Source of the DNA: JAVBLU01 sp031553225
Lineage (GTDB): Bacteria; Bacillota; Clostridia; Christensenellales; UBA1750
Assembly (NCBI GenBank): GCA_031553225.1
Contig: JAVBLU010000020.1
Coordinates: 62,001 to 126,000 of the forward strand
DNA: 64,000 nucleotides
Direction of reading: 5' to 3'
This document shows positions 33,479 to 43,200 of this stretch, in pieces. Each line of letters begins with the position of its first letter. The first letter of the stretch is position 1. The notes beneath the pieces are model-generated. The model was given only the letters and a program-made list of their open reading frames with translations. It had not been told where the DNA came from and did no database searches. The translations under genes were made by a program, and so were the position numbers.

Positions 33479-35740
33479 TCAGCCCTCCATAGGCCGCACG
33501 ATGGCTGTGGAACCGGCGGCCAGGCTGAAGGTAACATCAGCGCCGGAGGCGATGGTCTTGCCGCCGCTGAGCACCTGCACCGGGAAAGGCATCATCAGGC
33601 GCGTTTGCCCCGCGCTTCCGGCACGCAGCATCGCCTCGGTCAGACGTCCCTTGTCCCAGGCCATGTCCACACTCAGGTTCCCGCGCGCGCGCAGGCCGCA
33701 CACGCTTCCCGCGGGCCATTTGGAAGGCAGTGCGGGCAACAAGCGCAACGCGCCCGCATGGCTTTGGATGAGCATCTCGGCAAGGCCGGCCGCGGAGCCG
33801 AAGTTGCCGTCAATCTGGAAGGGCGGGTGCGTGCCAAAGAGGTTGGGGTGCGTGGAGTGGGAGAGTATGTGCGTGAGGAACTGGTGCGCGCGCTCGCCGT
33901 CCAGCAGGCGCGCGTAAAAGTTGATGATCCACGCGCAGCTCCAGCCGGTGTGACCGCCGCCGTTTTGCAGCCGCAGCTCCAGCACGCGGCGGCAGGCGTC
34001 CAGCAGGTCGGGCGTCTTGTGCGGCGAGATCCAGCTGCCAGGATGCAGCGCGAACAGGTGGGACATGTGGCGGTGACCGGGCTCGGCCTCCCGGTACTCC
34101 TGATCCCACTCGACGAGTTGCCCCTTGCTGCCGATCTGCGGCTTGGGAAGCCCCGCCTGTTTTTCACGTACGGCCTTGAGGAACTCCTCATCGCCGCCCA
34201 CAACCTCGGCCGCTGCCGCGGCATCCTCGAACAGCTCCCACAGGATCTGCGCGTCCATGCTGGGTGCGCTGGCGATGGAACCGCTCTCGCCGGAGGGCAG
34301 AATGTAGGTGTTCTCCGGTGACTGGGAAAGCCCGGTGATCCACTCGCCCTTGTCGTTTTGCACCAAATGGTCCAGGAAGAACTCCGTGGCTTCGCGCAGG
34401 ATCGGATAGCCGCGCGTGCGCAGGAAGTCCTCGTCCAGGGTGAACTGATAGTGCTCCCATAGGTGCAGCGCCATCCATGCCGCGCCCAGTGGCCAAAGGT
34501 ACACGCCCGCCCCCGTGGGGGCCGTGTCGCCCCAAATGTTTGTGTTGTGGTGCGCCATAAAGCCGCGGCACCCGTACATGCCGCGCGCGGAGCGGCGGCC
34601 GGGCACGCGCATGCGCTCCAGCTGGGAGACGATCGGCTCGTGCAGCTCGGAGAGGTTGCACGTCTCGGCGGGCCAGTAGTTCATCTGCAGGTTGATGTTG
34701 ATCGTCATGATGGATTCCCACGGCGGGATGTGGCTGTCGTTCCACACGCCCTGCAGGCTGGCCGCCAGCCCGCCCGGCCGCGAGCAGGAGATGAGGAGAT
34801 AGCGGTTGAAGTTGAACTGCAGCGCGATGAGCCCTTCGTCGGCGCCGCCTTGCTTCACCGCGTTCAAGCGCTCGTCCGTGGGCAGAGAGGATTCCTTGGC
34901 GCAAAGATTGAGGGCCACGCGATCGTAGTAGAAGCGATAATCCGCCGTATGGGCTGCCAGCAGCGCGTCGTAAGGTTTGCCGCAGGCGCTCAACAGCTCT
35001 TCCTCGCACAGGGCTTGCGGGTCGCGCACCTGGTAGTCCGTGTGGGCTGTGAGAAATAGGGTGACGCTGCTGGCGCCGGATACGCGAACGCAGTCGCCCT
35101 TCGCCTCGATGGCGCCGCCTGCGCACACGCCGCTCAGCATGGCGCAGTAGGTCAGCCCGCCATCTACGGCGCGGCCCTTCATCATCACGCAGCCGCTTGG
35201 GAGTACAACGCTGCCCGGATCGTAGGGACGCCGCATCAGGTTGGCTGCCAGGGACAGCGCGCCGGGCTTGTCGGCCGTGAGATGCACCACCAGCGTCTGG
35301 TCCGGCGCGCTGATAAAATAGGTGCGCGTGTAACGTACGCCGTTAGCCGTGTAGCTGACGCGTGCAACGCCCGCCTGCAGGTCCAGCTCGCGCCGGTAGT
35401 CGCTCACCGCGCCTTGGCTCTTCAGCGGGCGCACAAACAGGTCGCACAAAGGCAGGAACGGCCCGCCGTAGCGCGGAACGCCGATCATGTCGGTCTTGGC
35501 CAGTTCCTCTGCTTCATATAGCCGCCCCGCGCGGAGCATCTCTCGCACCTTGGGCAGCGCCTCGCGGGCCAAGGGGTTGTTGCGGTCCTGCGGTTTGCAA
35601 CCGTACAGCGAGCTTTCGTTCAACTGTATGCGGTCCTCAGCGGGACGGCCGAACACCATCGCGCCAATGCGTCCGTTTCCCAGAGGCAGAGCTTCCACCC
35701 ACTGCTTGGCCGGCCCGGCGTACCATAGCCTATGTTCCAC
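33479..35740 (-). CDS. GH95 alpha-L-fucosidase
   Basis: A 753-residue classic GH95 enzyme. The N-terminal domain has LPLGNGRIGAMVFG and IQLNESSLYG; the barrel has LQGVWND, NINLQMNYWPAETCNL (Asn348 and Asn350, the expected base-activating asparagines), EWDQEYREAEPGHRHMSHL (Glu544, probable acid) and FQIDGNFG (Asp644). These match the four catalytic positions known from bifidobacterial AfcA. No signal peptide: it acts inside the cell on imported oligosaccharides, releasing L-fucose (or L-galactose) by inversion. The start is GTG with AGGAGG eight bases upstream. It leads the operon that includes two UroD-family proteins. Confidence 0.88.
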   Translation of the reverse strand: MEHRLWYAGPAKQWVEALPLGNGRIGAMVFGRPAEDRIQLNESSLYGCKPQDRNNPLAREALPKVREMLRAGRLYEAEELAKTDMIGVPRYGGPFLPLCDLFVRPLKSQGAVSDYRRELDLQAGVARVSYTANGVRYTRTYFISAPDQTLVVHLTADKPGALSLAANLMRRPYDPGSVVLPSGCVMMKGRAVDGGLTYCAMLSGVCAGGAIEAKGDCVRVSGASSVTLFLTAHTDYQVRDPQALCEEELLSACGKPYDALLAAHTADYRFYYDRVALNLCAKESSLPTDERLNAVKQGGADEGLIALQFNFNRYLLISCSRPGGLAASLQGVWNDSHIPPWESIMTININLQMNYWPAETCNLSELHEPIVSQLERMRVPGRRSARGMYGCRGFMAHHNTNIWGDTAPTGAGVYLWPLGAAWMALHLWEHYQFTLDEDFLRTRGYPILREATEFFLDHLVQNDKGEWITGLSQSPENTYILPSGESGSIASAPSMDAQILWELFEDAAAAAEVVGGDEEFLKAVREKQAGLPKPQIGSKGQLVEWDQEYREAEPGHRHMSHLFALHPGSWISPHKTPDLLDACRRVLELRLQNGGGHTGWSCAWIINFYARLLDGERAHQFLTHILSHSTHPNLFGTHPPFQIDGNFGSAAGLAEMLIQSHAGALRLLPALPSKWPAGSVCGLRARGNLSVDMAWDKGRLTEAMLRAGSAGQTRLMMPFPVQVLSGGKTIASGADVTFSLAAGSTAIVRPMEG

Positions 35741-35869
35741 GCGGCAATCCTCCTTGTGCCTCCGCAGGGCCGCTCGGCGGCCGCGGTTTCTCTATGTAGT
35801 GTAACACATGCCGCCCTCCCGCGTCCACACGGGAACTGCCGCTCTATAACACCAAATGGCGCATTTCAA

Positions 35870-35897
35870 TTGACGAAACGGCAGGGCGTTGTATACT
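35870..35897 (+). promoter_or_regulatory. Promoter of the GH99-like/UroD pair
   Basis: TTGACG, 16-base spacer, TATACT in the 235-base divergent region. A weaker minus-strand candidate (TTGAAA, 15 bases, TATAGA) overlaps it and could serve the GH95 operon. Confidence 0.65.
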
Positions 35898-35975
35898 TGT
35901 ACATGGGAATACCGCCCAGGAAAATCCGTGTGCGCCCAAGATCCATCGACGATACGCTGGAAAGGGAGATGGGAC

Positions 35976-37085
35976 ATGAACCGACCCTACGACGTGGCGG
36001 CCTATATCTGGCCCGGCTATTCGGGCGACGAACCGCGCGCGCGCATGTTTTGGCCGGAGGGCATAGGCGAGTGGCAGACCGTTAAGAACGCCGTGCGCAA
36101 GTACGAAGGCCACAGCTGGCCCCGCAAGCCGCTGTGGGGCTATGTGAACGAGGCCGATCCGTACGTGATGCAGATGCAGATTGAGGCGGCCACCGATCAC
36201 CTGGTGAATACCTTCATTTACGACTGGTACTGGTACGACCGGCGGCCGTTCGTGGAAAACTGCCTGAACGACGGTTTTTTAAAGGCGAAAAACAACGGAA
36301 AGATGAAATTTTACCTGATGTGGGCGAACCATGACGTGAAGAACGTGTGGGACATCCGCCTCTCGCACGACCTGTCGAACACGATTTGGGAAGGCGCTGT
36401 GGACCGAACGGAGTTCGACCGCATAGGCCGCCGCCTGATCGAGCGGTACTTTCGTCTGCCCAACTACTATACGATCGACGGCAAACCCGTCTTCATGATC
36501 TACGATACGGCGAACCTGATCCGCGGGCTGGGCGGGGTGCGCGAGGCGCGCGCCGCGCTGGACGACCTGCGCCAAAGCGCGGTAGCGGCAGGCCTTCCGG
36601 GCCTTCATCTACAGATGACCATGTGGAGCGAGCGGGCCCTGAACTTAAGCGGGGTGGATGGCGGGAGGGATATCGCGGCTTTCGACCTGATCGGCGCGCT
36701 TGGATACGACAGCTTGACGCACTACCAGTTCGTGCACTTCGTCAACGTGGATCGTCCCTACAAGGAGATCCTGGCGGACGTCGCGGCCGAATGGGCGAAG
36801 ATAGAGAGCCGCGCCGGCGTGCCGTACTTTCCGCACGTATCGCTTGGATGGGACAACAACCCGCGCTTTTTGGAGCGCCACGGCCCCGTGGTGCGCGAGG
36901 ACGCCCCCGAGCAGATCGAAGCCGCCTTTCGTATGGCGCGCGCCTACTGCGACCGTCATCCCGAGCAGCCGCCGCTCGTTAGCGTGAACAGCTGGAACGA
37001 GTGGACCGAGACGAGCTATCTGGAGCCGGACGACCGCTACGGATACGGGTATCTGCAGGCCGTTCGCCGCGCCTTCAGCGTGTGA
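35976..37085 (+). CDS. GH99-like (WbsX-type) glycoside hydrolase
   Basis: A 369-residue TIM-barrel protein of the WbsX/GH99-like family. Landmarks are YDVAAYIWPGY at the start, WGYVNEADPYVM, NTFIYDWYWYD, FMIYDTANLI and the C-terminal VSVNSWNEWTETSYLEP, whose Glu residues are likely catalytic. Members include endo-acting glycosidases and proteins of polysaccharide loci. There is no signal peptide. ATG 35976 follows GGGAGATGGGAC. The next gene, ten bases downstream, is a UroD-family protein. Confidence 0.82.
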   Translation: MNRPYDVAAYIWPGYSGDEPRARMFWPEGIGEWQTVKNAVRKYEGHSWPRKPLWGYVNEADPYVMQMQIEAATDHLVNTFIYDWYWYDRRPFVENCLNDGFLKAKNNGKMKFYLMWANHDVKNVWDIRLSHDLSNTIWEGAVDRTEFDRIGRRLIERYFRLPNYYTIDGKPVFMIYDTANLIRGLGGVREARAALDDLRQSAVAAGLPGLHLQMTMWSERALNLSGVDGGRDIAAFDLIGALGYDSLTHYQFVHFVNVDRPYKEILADVAAEWAKIESRAGVPYFPHVSLGWDNNPRFLERHGPVVREDAPEQIEAAFRMARAYCDRHPEQPPLVSVNSWNEWTETSYLEPDDRYGYGYLQAVRRAFSV

Positions 37086-37095
37086 GGCTCGGACG

Positions 37096-38211
37096 ATGAA
37101 GGCGTGGGTGCGCGAAAAGCTCAACCAAATAGCGGAGCTGTACCCTGAACAACGGCTTGCCGAAAGCCGCGCGCGATGGCGCGCGGTTTGGGCGGGTGCC
37201 CCCCCTAAGGACCGCTATCCTTACGTGTGGAACCCCATGGGCTTTAACTATTACAACACCGTATACGCCAAGGAGGAGGGGCTGCGGGCCTACCTGGACG
37301 AGATCGTCGGCCGTGGCTTTTTGCAGGACGATTTCATTCCGGCCTTTTTTCCGGGCTGCAAGCAGAGCACCATCCCTTGCATGTTCGGCGCGCAGGAGGT
37401 GGTGCTGGGCGGCGATTACAGCACAAAACGGCTGCTGCACAGCTACGAAGATATCGACCGCTTGCCCGCGCCGACGTTTTCCCCGGGCACGCCTGCTGCC
37501 CTGTGGCTGCAGATGGAGGAATACTATCTGGGCGAGTGCGAGGGCCGCCTGCCCGTGCATGTGTGCGATATGCAAGGGCCCATGGACGTAGCCGGGCAGC
37601 TCATCGGATATGATCAGCTCTTTCTGAGCGCTTTTGATGATGAGGAGCGTTTCCACCGCCTGCTGCGTATCTGCTGCGACGCGTTTATCGTGCTGTGGAA
37701 CGCCCAGAAGGAGCTGCTTGGCGAGCGCTTCGTTGCCACGCACCTGTTCGGATGGGACTGGGCGCTGCAGGACGGGGCCTCCCTGTCGGCGGATTCCATG
37801 GCCATGGTGTCCGGCGCGTTCTTTGCAGAGCACTATAGCCGGCACCTGCAATACATCGCCGATGCGCTCGGGCCGCTGAGCGTGCACTCCTGCGGCAATT
37901 TTTCCGCAACGGCCGCGCCGCTCGGGCGTTTGCCCTGCGTGCGCGCCGCCAATGCCAGCCAAATGTCCGTGGAGGCGTTGCTGGACGCCGGATGGGACGC
38001 AGGGAAGATGATCATTCTGCTCGCCGACCCAGGCAGCGCCAAGGCGATGTTCGACATGGCGCGAAATAGGGGACTCCGGCTGGACGTAAGTTTCGTGTGG
38101 CAGGCGCCCCGAGGTGAAGGGGGCCCCGTTCCCCCGGCACGCTGGACGAAAGAGCAGCGTGAAGCCATGCGCCGCGCGGACGAGGCCGTTGCCGCCGCCG
38201 CGCGCGCGTAG
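37096..38211 (+). CDS. UroD family protein, methyltransferase-like (3)
   Basis: A 371-residue UroD-superfamily protein. The late motif LSVHSCGNFS keeps the His-x-Cys zinc ligand pair, as in corrinoid-dependent methyltransferases. An N-terminal NPMGFNYYN and a mid-region VHVCDMQGPMD fit the substrate-loop pattern of the family. It is coupled to the GH99-like gene by a ten-base gap. The C-terminus is Ala/Arg-rich and short of recognisable features. No corrinoid-binding partner gene is visible in the window. Confidence 0.78.
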   Translation: MKAWVREKLNQIAELYPEQRLAESRARWRAVWAGAPPKDRYPYVWNPMGFNYYNTVYAKEEGLRAYLDEIVGRGFLQDDFIPAFFPGCKQSTIPCMFGAQEVVLGGDYSTKRLLHSYEDIDRLPAPTFSPGTPAALWLQMEEYYLGECEGRLPVHVCDMQGPMDVAGQLIGYDQLFLSAFDDEERFHRLLRICCDAFIVLWNAQKELLGERFVATHLFGWDWALQDGASLSADSMAMVSGAFFAEHYSRHLQYIADALGPLSVHSCGNFSATAAPLGRLPCVRAANASQMSVEALLDAGWDAGKMIILLADPGSAKAMFDMARNRGLRLDVSFVWQAPRGEGGPVPPARWTKEQREAMRRADEAVAAAARA

Positions 38212-38219
38212 CGCCTGAT

Positions 38220-38257
38220 ACCGGCACGGGGCGCACCGTATGGCGTTTCGTGCCGGT
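38220..38257 (+). terminator. Hairpin after the GH99-like/UroD operon
   Basis: ACCGGCACG and CGTGCCGGT form a 9-bp stem with a 20-base loop, followed by TCGTTG. The T-run is weak. Confidence 0.45.
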
Positions 38258-38300
38258 TCGTTGTGAGCGCACCATCCTATGCGCTGGTGAGATGTGATGA

Positions 38301-38329
38301 TTGACAGAAAACGGGTGTTGAAGTACAAT
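38301..38329 (+). promoter_or_regulatory. Promoter of the diguanylate cyclase gene
   Basis: TTGACA (consensus), 17-base spacer, TACAAT. It leaves a leader of about 120 bases with nested pairing CGACAG/CTGTCG and ACGCT/AGCGT (about 38363-38408). No known riboswitch motif was recognised. Confidence 0.75.
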
Positions 38330-38455
38330 TTAATTTAATGTGTCTTAGGCGCACGGTCTATAGACGACAGAAAATGCGCGGCCACGCTTTATTGTAGCGT
38401 CTGTCGCAGCGCTGTGCCACGCGACTTGAATGCTCCATAAGGCGGGGGAGAACCC

Positions 38456-39991
38456 ATGCAGCCGTACACCTGGGTCGTTGGCATCTACGTGTTTGCCATT
38501 TTGATATCGCTGTTTGTCATGATTATGGCGGTTTATCGTCGCCGCGCTCCCAAGTCGCTCTATTTCGCTTTTATGGCAATAACAATATTTTTATATACAT
38601 ATGGGTATTATGTCGAGATCACATCCACGTGTCTGGATATGGCCATGGCCGGCACGCGCATGCAATATCTGGGCCTTCCCTTCATCGCACCGCTCGTTTT
38701 CATGTTCATACTGGACTATTGCGGCCATCCCATGCGCATGCGCGAGATATTGGCCATTATGGTTGTCCCTATCATCGCTTGCATGTTCGTTCAAATCCCG
38801 GCGCTTACGGGCCTGTATTACCGCCAGATTATCTTCGATGCGGGTGCGCCTGTGCCGCACCTCATCGTGTATGGAACGGCGGTGTACTATGCCTATTTCG
38901 TTTATATGGCCCTGCTGCTCATCTCCGCTACGGCGGTGGCCATCTATCACTACGGCCGAGGCGACGCCATCTACAAAAGGCAAACGGCCGTATTGATTAT
39001 CGCGTTGGCTACGCCCACTCTGGGCAGCAGTTTTTTTCTGGTGAAGAGCAACCTGATCGAATTGGATCTCTCGCCGTTGCTGCTGAGCGTCAGCTGCCTC
39101 CTGCTGAGCTATATGTTCCTGCGCATGGGCTTTTTTCAGATTGCCCCCATCGCCCGCGATCACATTATGGAGCGCATGAGCGACGGTTTCGTGCTGATGG
39201 ACATGCAGGGCCGGTATGTAGACGCAAACCCTCAGGCCTTGCGCATCATCCCGCAGCTCGCAAACGTCAGCATCGGCGCGTCGCTGCGCGGCATTCCAGC
39301 CATTCCGTGGGTAAGCCAGGAAGACGGCTCGCTCCTGCACGAGTTCACCGTAAAGGACAAGGACGGCGCGCTTCGCAACTATCGCACGTCTGAGACGGGC
39401 GTGCAGCACGAGGGCAAGCCGATCTGCCGGTGCATCCTGTTCTACGACGTGACCGCCGAAAAGAAGCTGTTGGACGAAGTGAGCGAGATGGCCGAGCGAG
39501 ACGCCCTGACCGGACTGATCAACCGCGGAACGTTCTTCCGGCGCGCCGAGGCGCTCTTTGCCCAGATGGCCGCCTCGGGCGGGCAGGCCAGCGTGCTGAT
39601 GATGGATTTGGATTTCTTTAAGCGCGTGAATGACACCCACGGCCATCTGGTGGGCGATGAGGTGCTGTCCACGATCGCCCGGCGGCTGAGCGAACGGCTG
39701 CGCAGCACCGATCTGTTCGCGCGCTATGGCGGCGAGGAGTTGTGCGCTCTGCTGCCCGGCGCAGGGCGCGATGCCGCGGCCGTGATTGCCGAGCAACTGC
39801 GCCGATCCATGGAGCAGCTGCAGTTCAAGGCCGAAGAAGGGACCTTCCGCGTCACGATCAGCATTGGCATCGGCGTGTACGACGGGAGCCGCCATAAGAC
39901 GCTGCAGGCGCTGCTCGCCGAGGCCGACCGCGGCCTGTACGACGCCAAGAAGGACGGCCGAAACCGCATCGTGATCGGCGGCCCCACCTAG
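38456..39991 (+). CDS. Membrane diguanylate cyclase (7TM sensor, PAS, GGDEF)
   Basis: A 511-residue signalling protein. Residues 1-225 contain about seven hydrophobic helices, like the 7TM sensor domain found in some histidine kinases. A PAS domain follows (about 230-345), then a GGDEF domain starting at RDALTGLINRGTFF. The active-site loop reads GGEEL (425-429) rather than GGDEF/GGEEF. The inhibitory I-site RxxD is present as RSTD (416-419), five residues before it. It probably makes c-di-GMP in response to a membrane or redox signal, although the final Leu makes activity less certain. GGGGGAG precedes the ATG. It is a single gene with its own promoter and terminator. Confidence 0.88.
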   Translation: MQPYTWVVGIYVFAILISLFVMIMAVYRRRAPKSLYFAFMAITIFLYTYGYYVEITSTCLDMAMAGTRMQYLGLPFIAPLVFMFILDYCGHPMRMREILAIMVVPIIACMFVQIPALTGLYYRQIIFDAGAPVPHLIVYGTAVYYAYFVYMALLLISATAVAIYHYGRGDAIYKRQTAVLIIALATPTLGSSFFLVKSNLIELDLSPLLLSVSCLLLSYMFLRMGFFQIAPIARDHIMERMSDGFVLMDMQGRYVDANPQALRIIPQLANVSIGASLRGIPAIPWVSQEDGSLLHEFTVKDKDGALRNYRTSETGVQHEGKPICRCILFYDVTAEKKLLDEVSEMAERDALTGLINRGTFFRRAEALFAQMAASGGQASVLMMDLDFFKRVNDTHGHLVGDEVLSTIARRLSERLRSTDLFARYGGEELCALLPGAGRDAAAVIAEQLRRSMEQLQFKAEEGTFRVTISIGIGVYDGSRHKTLQALLAEADRGLYDAKKDGRNRIVIGGPT

Positions 39992-40051
39992 GCTATCGCC
40001 CGGCGGCACTGTGCGCGCTTGAGCTGAAAAGCAGCAGATTGACGGCCGCGG

Positions 40052-40078
40052 GGCGAAGGGAAAACCCTTCGCCTCTTA
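40052..40078 (+). terminator. Terminator of the diguanylate cyclase gene
   Basis: GGCGAAGGG and CCCTTCGCC pair around AAAA, followed by TCTTATCTT. Confidence 0.75.
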
Positions 40079-40080
40079 TC

Positions 40081-40130
40081 TTGTAAGCGCGGCACTTTGT
40101 GTTGTAGAATGGCGCGGGCGCATGTACAAT
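40081..40130 (+). promoter_or_regulatory. Overlapping promoter candidates for the endonuclease Q-helicase gene
   Basis: Candidate A: TTGTAA (40081), 18 bases, TAGAAT (40105). Candidate B: TTGTAG (40102), 17 bases, TACAAT (40125). Either gives a leader of about 160-180 bases. Confidence 0.5.
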
Positions 40131-40295
40131 GGCGGTATGGGCCGGATGCAGGGCGATAAGAAAGGCTGGTTGCGATATGGTCATGAGCCTTGGTTGTCAG
40201 CGTCACGGCATGCTTCTGGAGGAAGGACGCAAGACGCTCCTTGTTCGCGGAGCCTCTGAGGCGCGCACGGCGGTTTCTGAGGAAAGCGCCCGTCC

Positions 40296-43200
40296 ATGGA
40301 AGGCGCGCCGGCAGCTGCCGAGTCCTTTTCCCAAGCGCAAGCGCCGGCAGAGAGCGACGTAGGCATGGGGGCGTGGATAGCCGATCTGCATATTCACTCG
40401 CGTTACGCACGCGCAACGAGCGGCGCGTGCGTGCCCGAGACGCTCGCCTTCTGGGCGCAGCGAAAGGGCCTGCAGCTCATCGGCACGGGCGATTTCACCC
40501 ATCCGGCCTGGCGCCAGGAGCTCGCCTTGAAGCTTGCCCCCTGCGAAGAAGGGCTGTACCGCTTAAAGGACGAGTTTTGGCGTGACCCGGGCGTGGCGGG
40601 CATGGGCGATGCGTCGCGTTTCGTCGTCTCCGGCGAGATCAGTTCCATCTACAAGCAGGATGGCCGCGTGCGCAAAGTGCACAACTTGATCCTGCTGCCC
40701 GGTCTGGCCGAAGGCGAGGTACTGACGCGCCGTTTAGAGCGCATCGGGAACCTACACTCCGACGGGCGGCCGATTTTGGGCCTCAGCAGCCGCGACCTGC
40801 TGGAGATCACGCTGGAGGCGTGCCCGCAGGCCATCTTCATACCCGCGCACATCTGGACGCCGCACTTCTCGCTGTTTGGGGCGTACTCCGGCTTCGAGCG
40901 GATCGAAGACTGTTTCGGCGATCTTACGCCGCACATCGGCGCGCTGGAGACCGGTCTGTCTTCCGACCCCGCGATGAATGCCCGCCTGTCCGCGCTGGAT
41001 GGTTTCCGCCTGGTGTCCAACTCGGACGCCCATTCGCCCGCGAACCTGGGGCGCGAAGCGAACCTGCTGGACACGGATCTTTCGTACGCGCACCTCGCGC
41101 GCGCGCTGGACGGCCGCGATCCGAACGCCTTTCGCGGCACGATCGAGTTCTTTCCCGAGGAAGGCAAATACCATTTCAACGGGCACCGTGACTGCAAGGC
41201 CTGCCTGTCGCCGGAACAGACGAGGGACGCATTGGGACGCTGCCCTGTGTGCGGCAAGCAGGTGACGGTGGGCGTTTTGCATCGGGTGGAGGAACTGGCT
41301 GACCGACCCGCCGGCGCGCCGTGCGTGCGGCCGTTTGAAAGGCTGATACCGCTTGCGGAGGTGATTGCCGTCTCGATGGGCCTCACAACGGCCGCGCGCC
41401 GCGTACAGCAGACGTACGAGAGCATGTTGTCGGCGCTCGGGCCGGAGATGCACATCCTGCGCGCAGCGTCTCTGCCGGATATTCAGATCGCCGCCGGGCC
41501 GCTTCTGGCGGAAGGGATACGCAGGCTCCGCGAGGGCCGTGTGGACATCCGCCCGGGCTATGACGGCGAGTACGGCCGTGTGAGCCTGTTTGCGCCGGGG
41601 GAGATCGAGCGGATGCGCGGCCAGATATCGCTGTTTGAGGGGAGTGCGCCTGCCGCGCGTAAGCGGCGCGCCAAGGCTGCATCCGCAGCGCAGCCCGAAC
41701 CCGCGCAGAAGGAGGAGCCTGTCGCGGTCTCGCGCTTACCGTACGGGCTGAACGGGGAGCAGTGGGCGGCGGCGTCGGCCGGAGAAGGGCCGGTCGCCGT
41801 GATCGCCGGGCCGGGCACGGGCAAGACAAAGACGCTCACCGCCCGCGTGGCGTACCTGATTGAACGCGGCGTGACGGCGGCGTCCATCACCGCCGTCACC
41901 TTTACGAACCAGGCGGCGGGCGAGCTGCGCGGCCGTCTGCGCCAGCTTCTGGGCGCGGAGGTCGCCTCGGCGGCGGCCATTGGTACGTTTCATCAGCTGT
42001 GTCTTGCGTCGCTGTCCGCGTCCGGTGCGCAAACGGACATTATCAGCGAGCCGGACGCATTAGCTCTTATTGCCGAAATCCTGAACGAACTATGCTTGAC
42101 GGATGCGCCGCGCGATATCCAGACCGCCATCTCCCGCCACAAGAACGGTGCGCCTGAACGCGCGGGCGAGATCCTGCCAGATGGCGTTCTGTCGGCCTAT
42201 GACAGGCGGCTGGAGGCAGTCGGCGCGCTGGACTTTGACGACATTTTGCTGCGCGCCCTCGCCCGGGCGGAGGGGACGGGAGAAGGGCCGTGCGCTCCGG
42301 ACGGCTGGCTGTTTGTGGACGAGTTCCAGGATATCAGCGATGTGCAGTACCGCCTGGTCGTCGCCTGGGCGCAGAGCTGCCGGGGTGTGTTCGTCATCGG
42401 CGACCCGGACCAGTCCATCTATGGGTTTCGCGGCGCATCTCCCGCGTTTTTTCAGCGCTTCGTGTCGCAAATGTCCGGCGCGTTATGCATACGCCTGCGC
42501 TGCAACTACCGCTCCACGCCGCAGATTCTGCGTTGTGCGGGCGCGCTGCTTGCTGCGGCTGAAGGGCAGCCCGCACGGCACGACTTGCTGCCGCAACGCT
42601 CGCCGGGCCCTTTGGTGCGCGTGGTGCGCGTGCAGGACGCTCGCCAGGAAGCGCAGTTCATTGCCCAGGAAATCGGCCGCCTGGTGGGCGGGCTGGACAT
42701 GCTCGGCGCGCACGAGCCCGCGCCGTCCGGCAACGGCGCGCGGGGCATGCGCGGCTTTGGCGACATCGCCGTGCTGTACCGCACAAACCGTCAGGCAGAA
42801 GCGCTGGAGCAGCGCTTTAACCAGGAGGGCATCGCGTACGCGGTCGGCGGGCGGCACGACTATCTTGCGGACGCACAGGTGCGCGGCGTGGTCGCCTTTT
42901 TCCGCTATCTGCACAGCCCCTTGCGGCAGACGTCTCTGGGCGCCTTCCTGCGCACGCTGGGCGGCTTTCGTGCAGACGAGGCTCAGGAAGCGCTCGCGCG
43001 CTGCCGCGCAGCCGGGCCGAGCGTACTTGACGCCGCCGACGCGTTGGAGCATCTGACGCCAGGACAGGCCGGCGCGCCTTGTGCCGCTGCACTTCTGCGC
43101 AGGTTTGCGCCGCTTGCACGCGCGGGCGCGCCCGCCGCCGTTTTGCGCGCCTTCGCCGCGGACTGCGCGCTGCAGGGCAGCCCCGCCGTCGATCTGCTGC

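Larger units (their letters stand above)
39992..40295. other. Intergenic region before the endoQ-uvrD gene
   Basis: About 300 bases holding the diguanylate cyclase terminator and two overlapping promoter candidates. A small open frame (40176-40362; MVMSLGCQRHG...) overlaps the next gene's N-terminus; it ends in an Arg/Lys-rich stretch and has only a weak ribosome site, so it is not called. Confidence 0.4.

Noticed and set aside
38330..38455. Leader of the diguanylate cyclase gene, checked as a c-di-GMP riboswitch
   Set aside because: Pairing is present, but the conserved GEMM sequence blocks are not.
38591..40009. Antisense frame opposite the diguanylate cyclase
   Set aside because: His/Gln-rich shadow; the plus strand carries the 7TM, PAS and GGDEF features.
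40129..40362. Small plus-strand frame before the endonuclease Q-helicase gene
   Set aside because: Weak ribosome site, Arg/Lys-rich tail, overlaps the N-terminus of the next gene; not enough to call.
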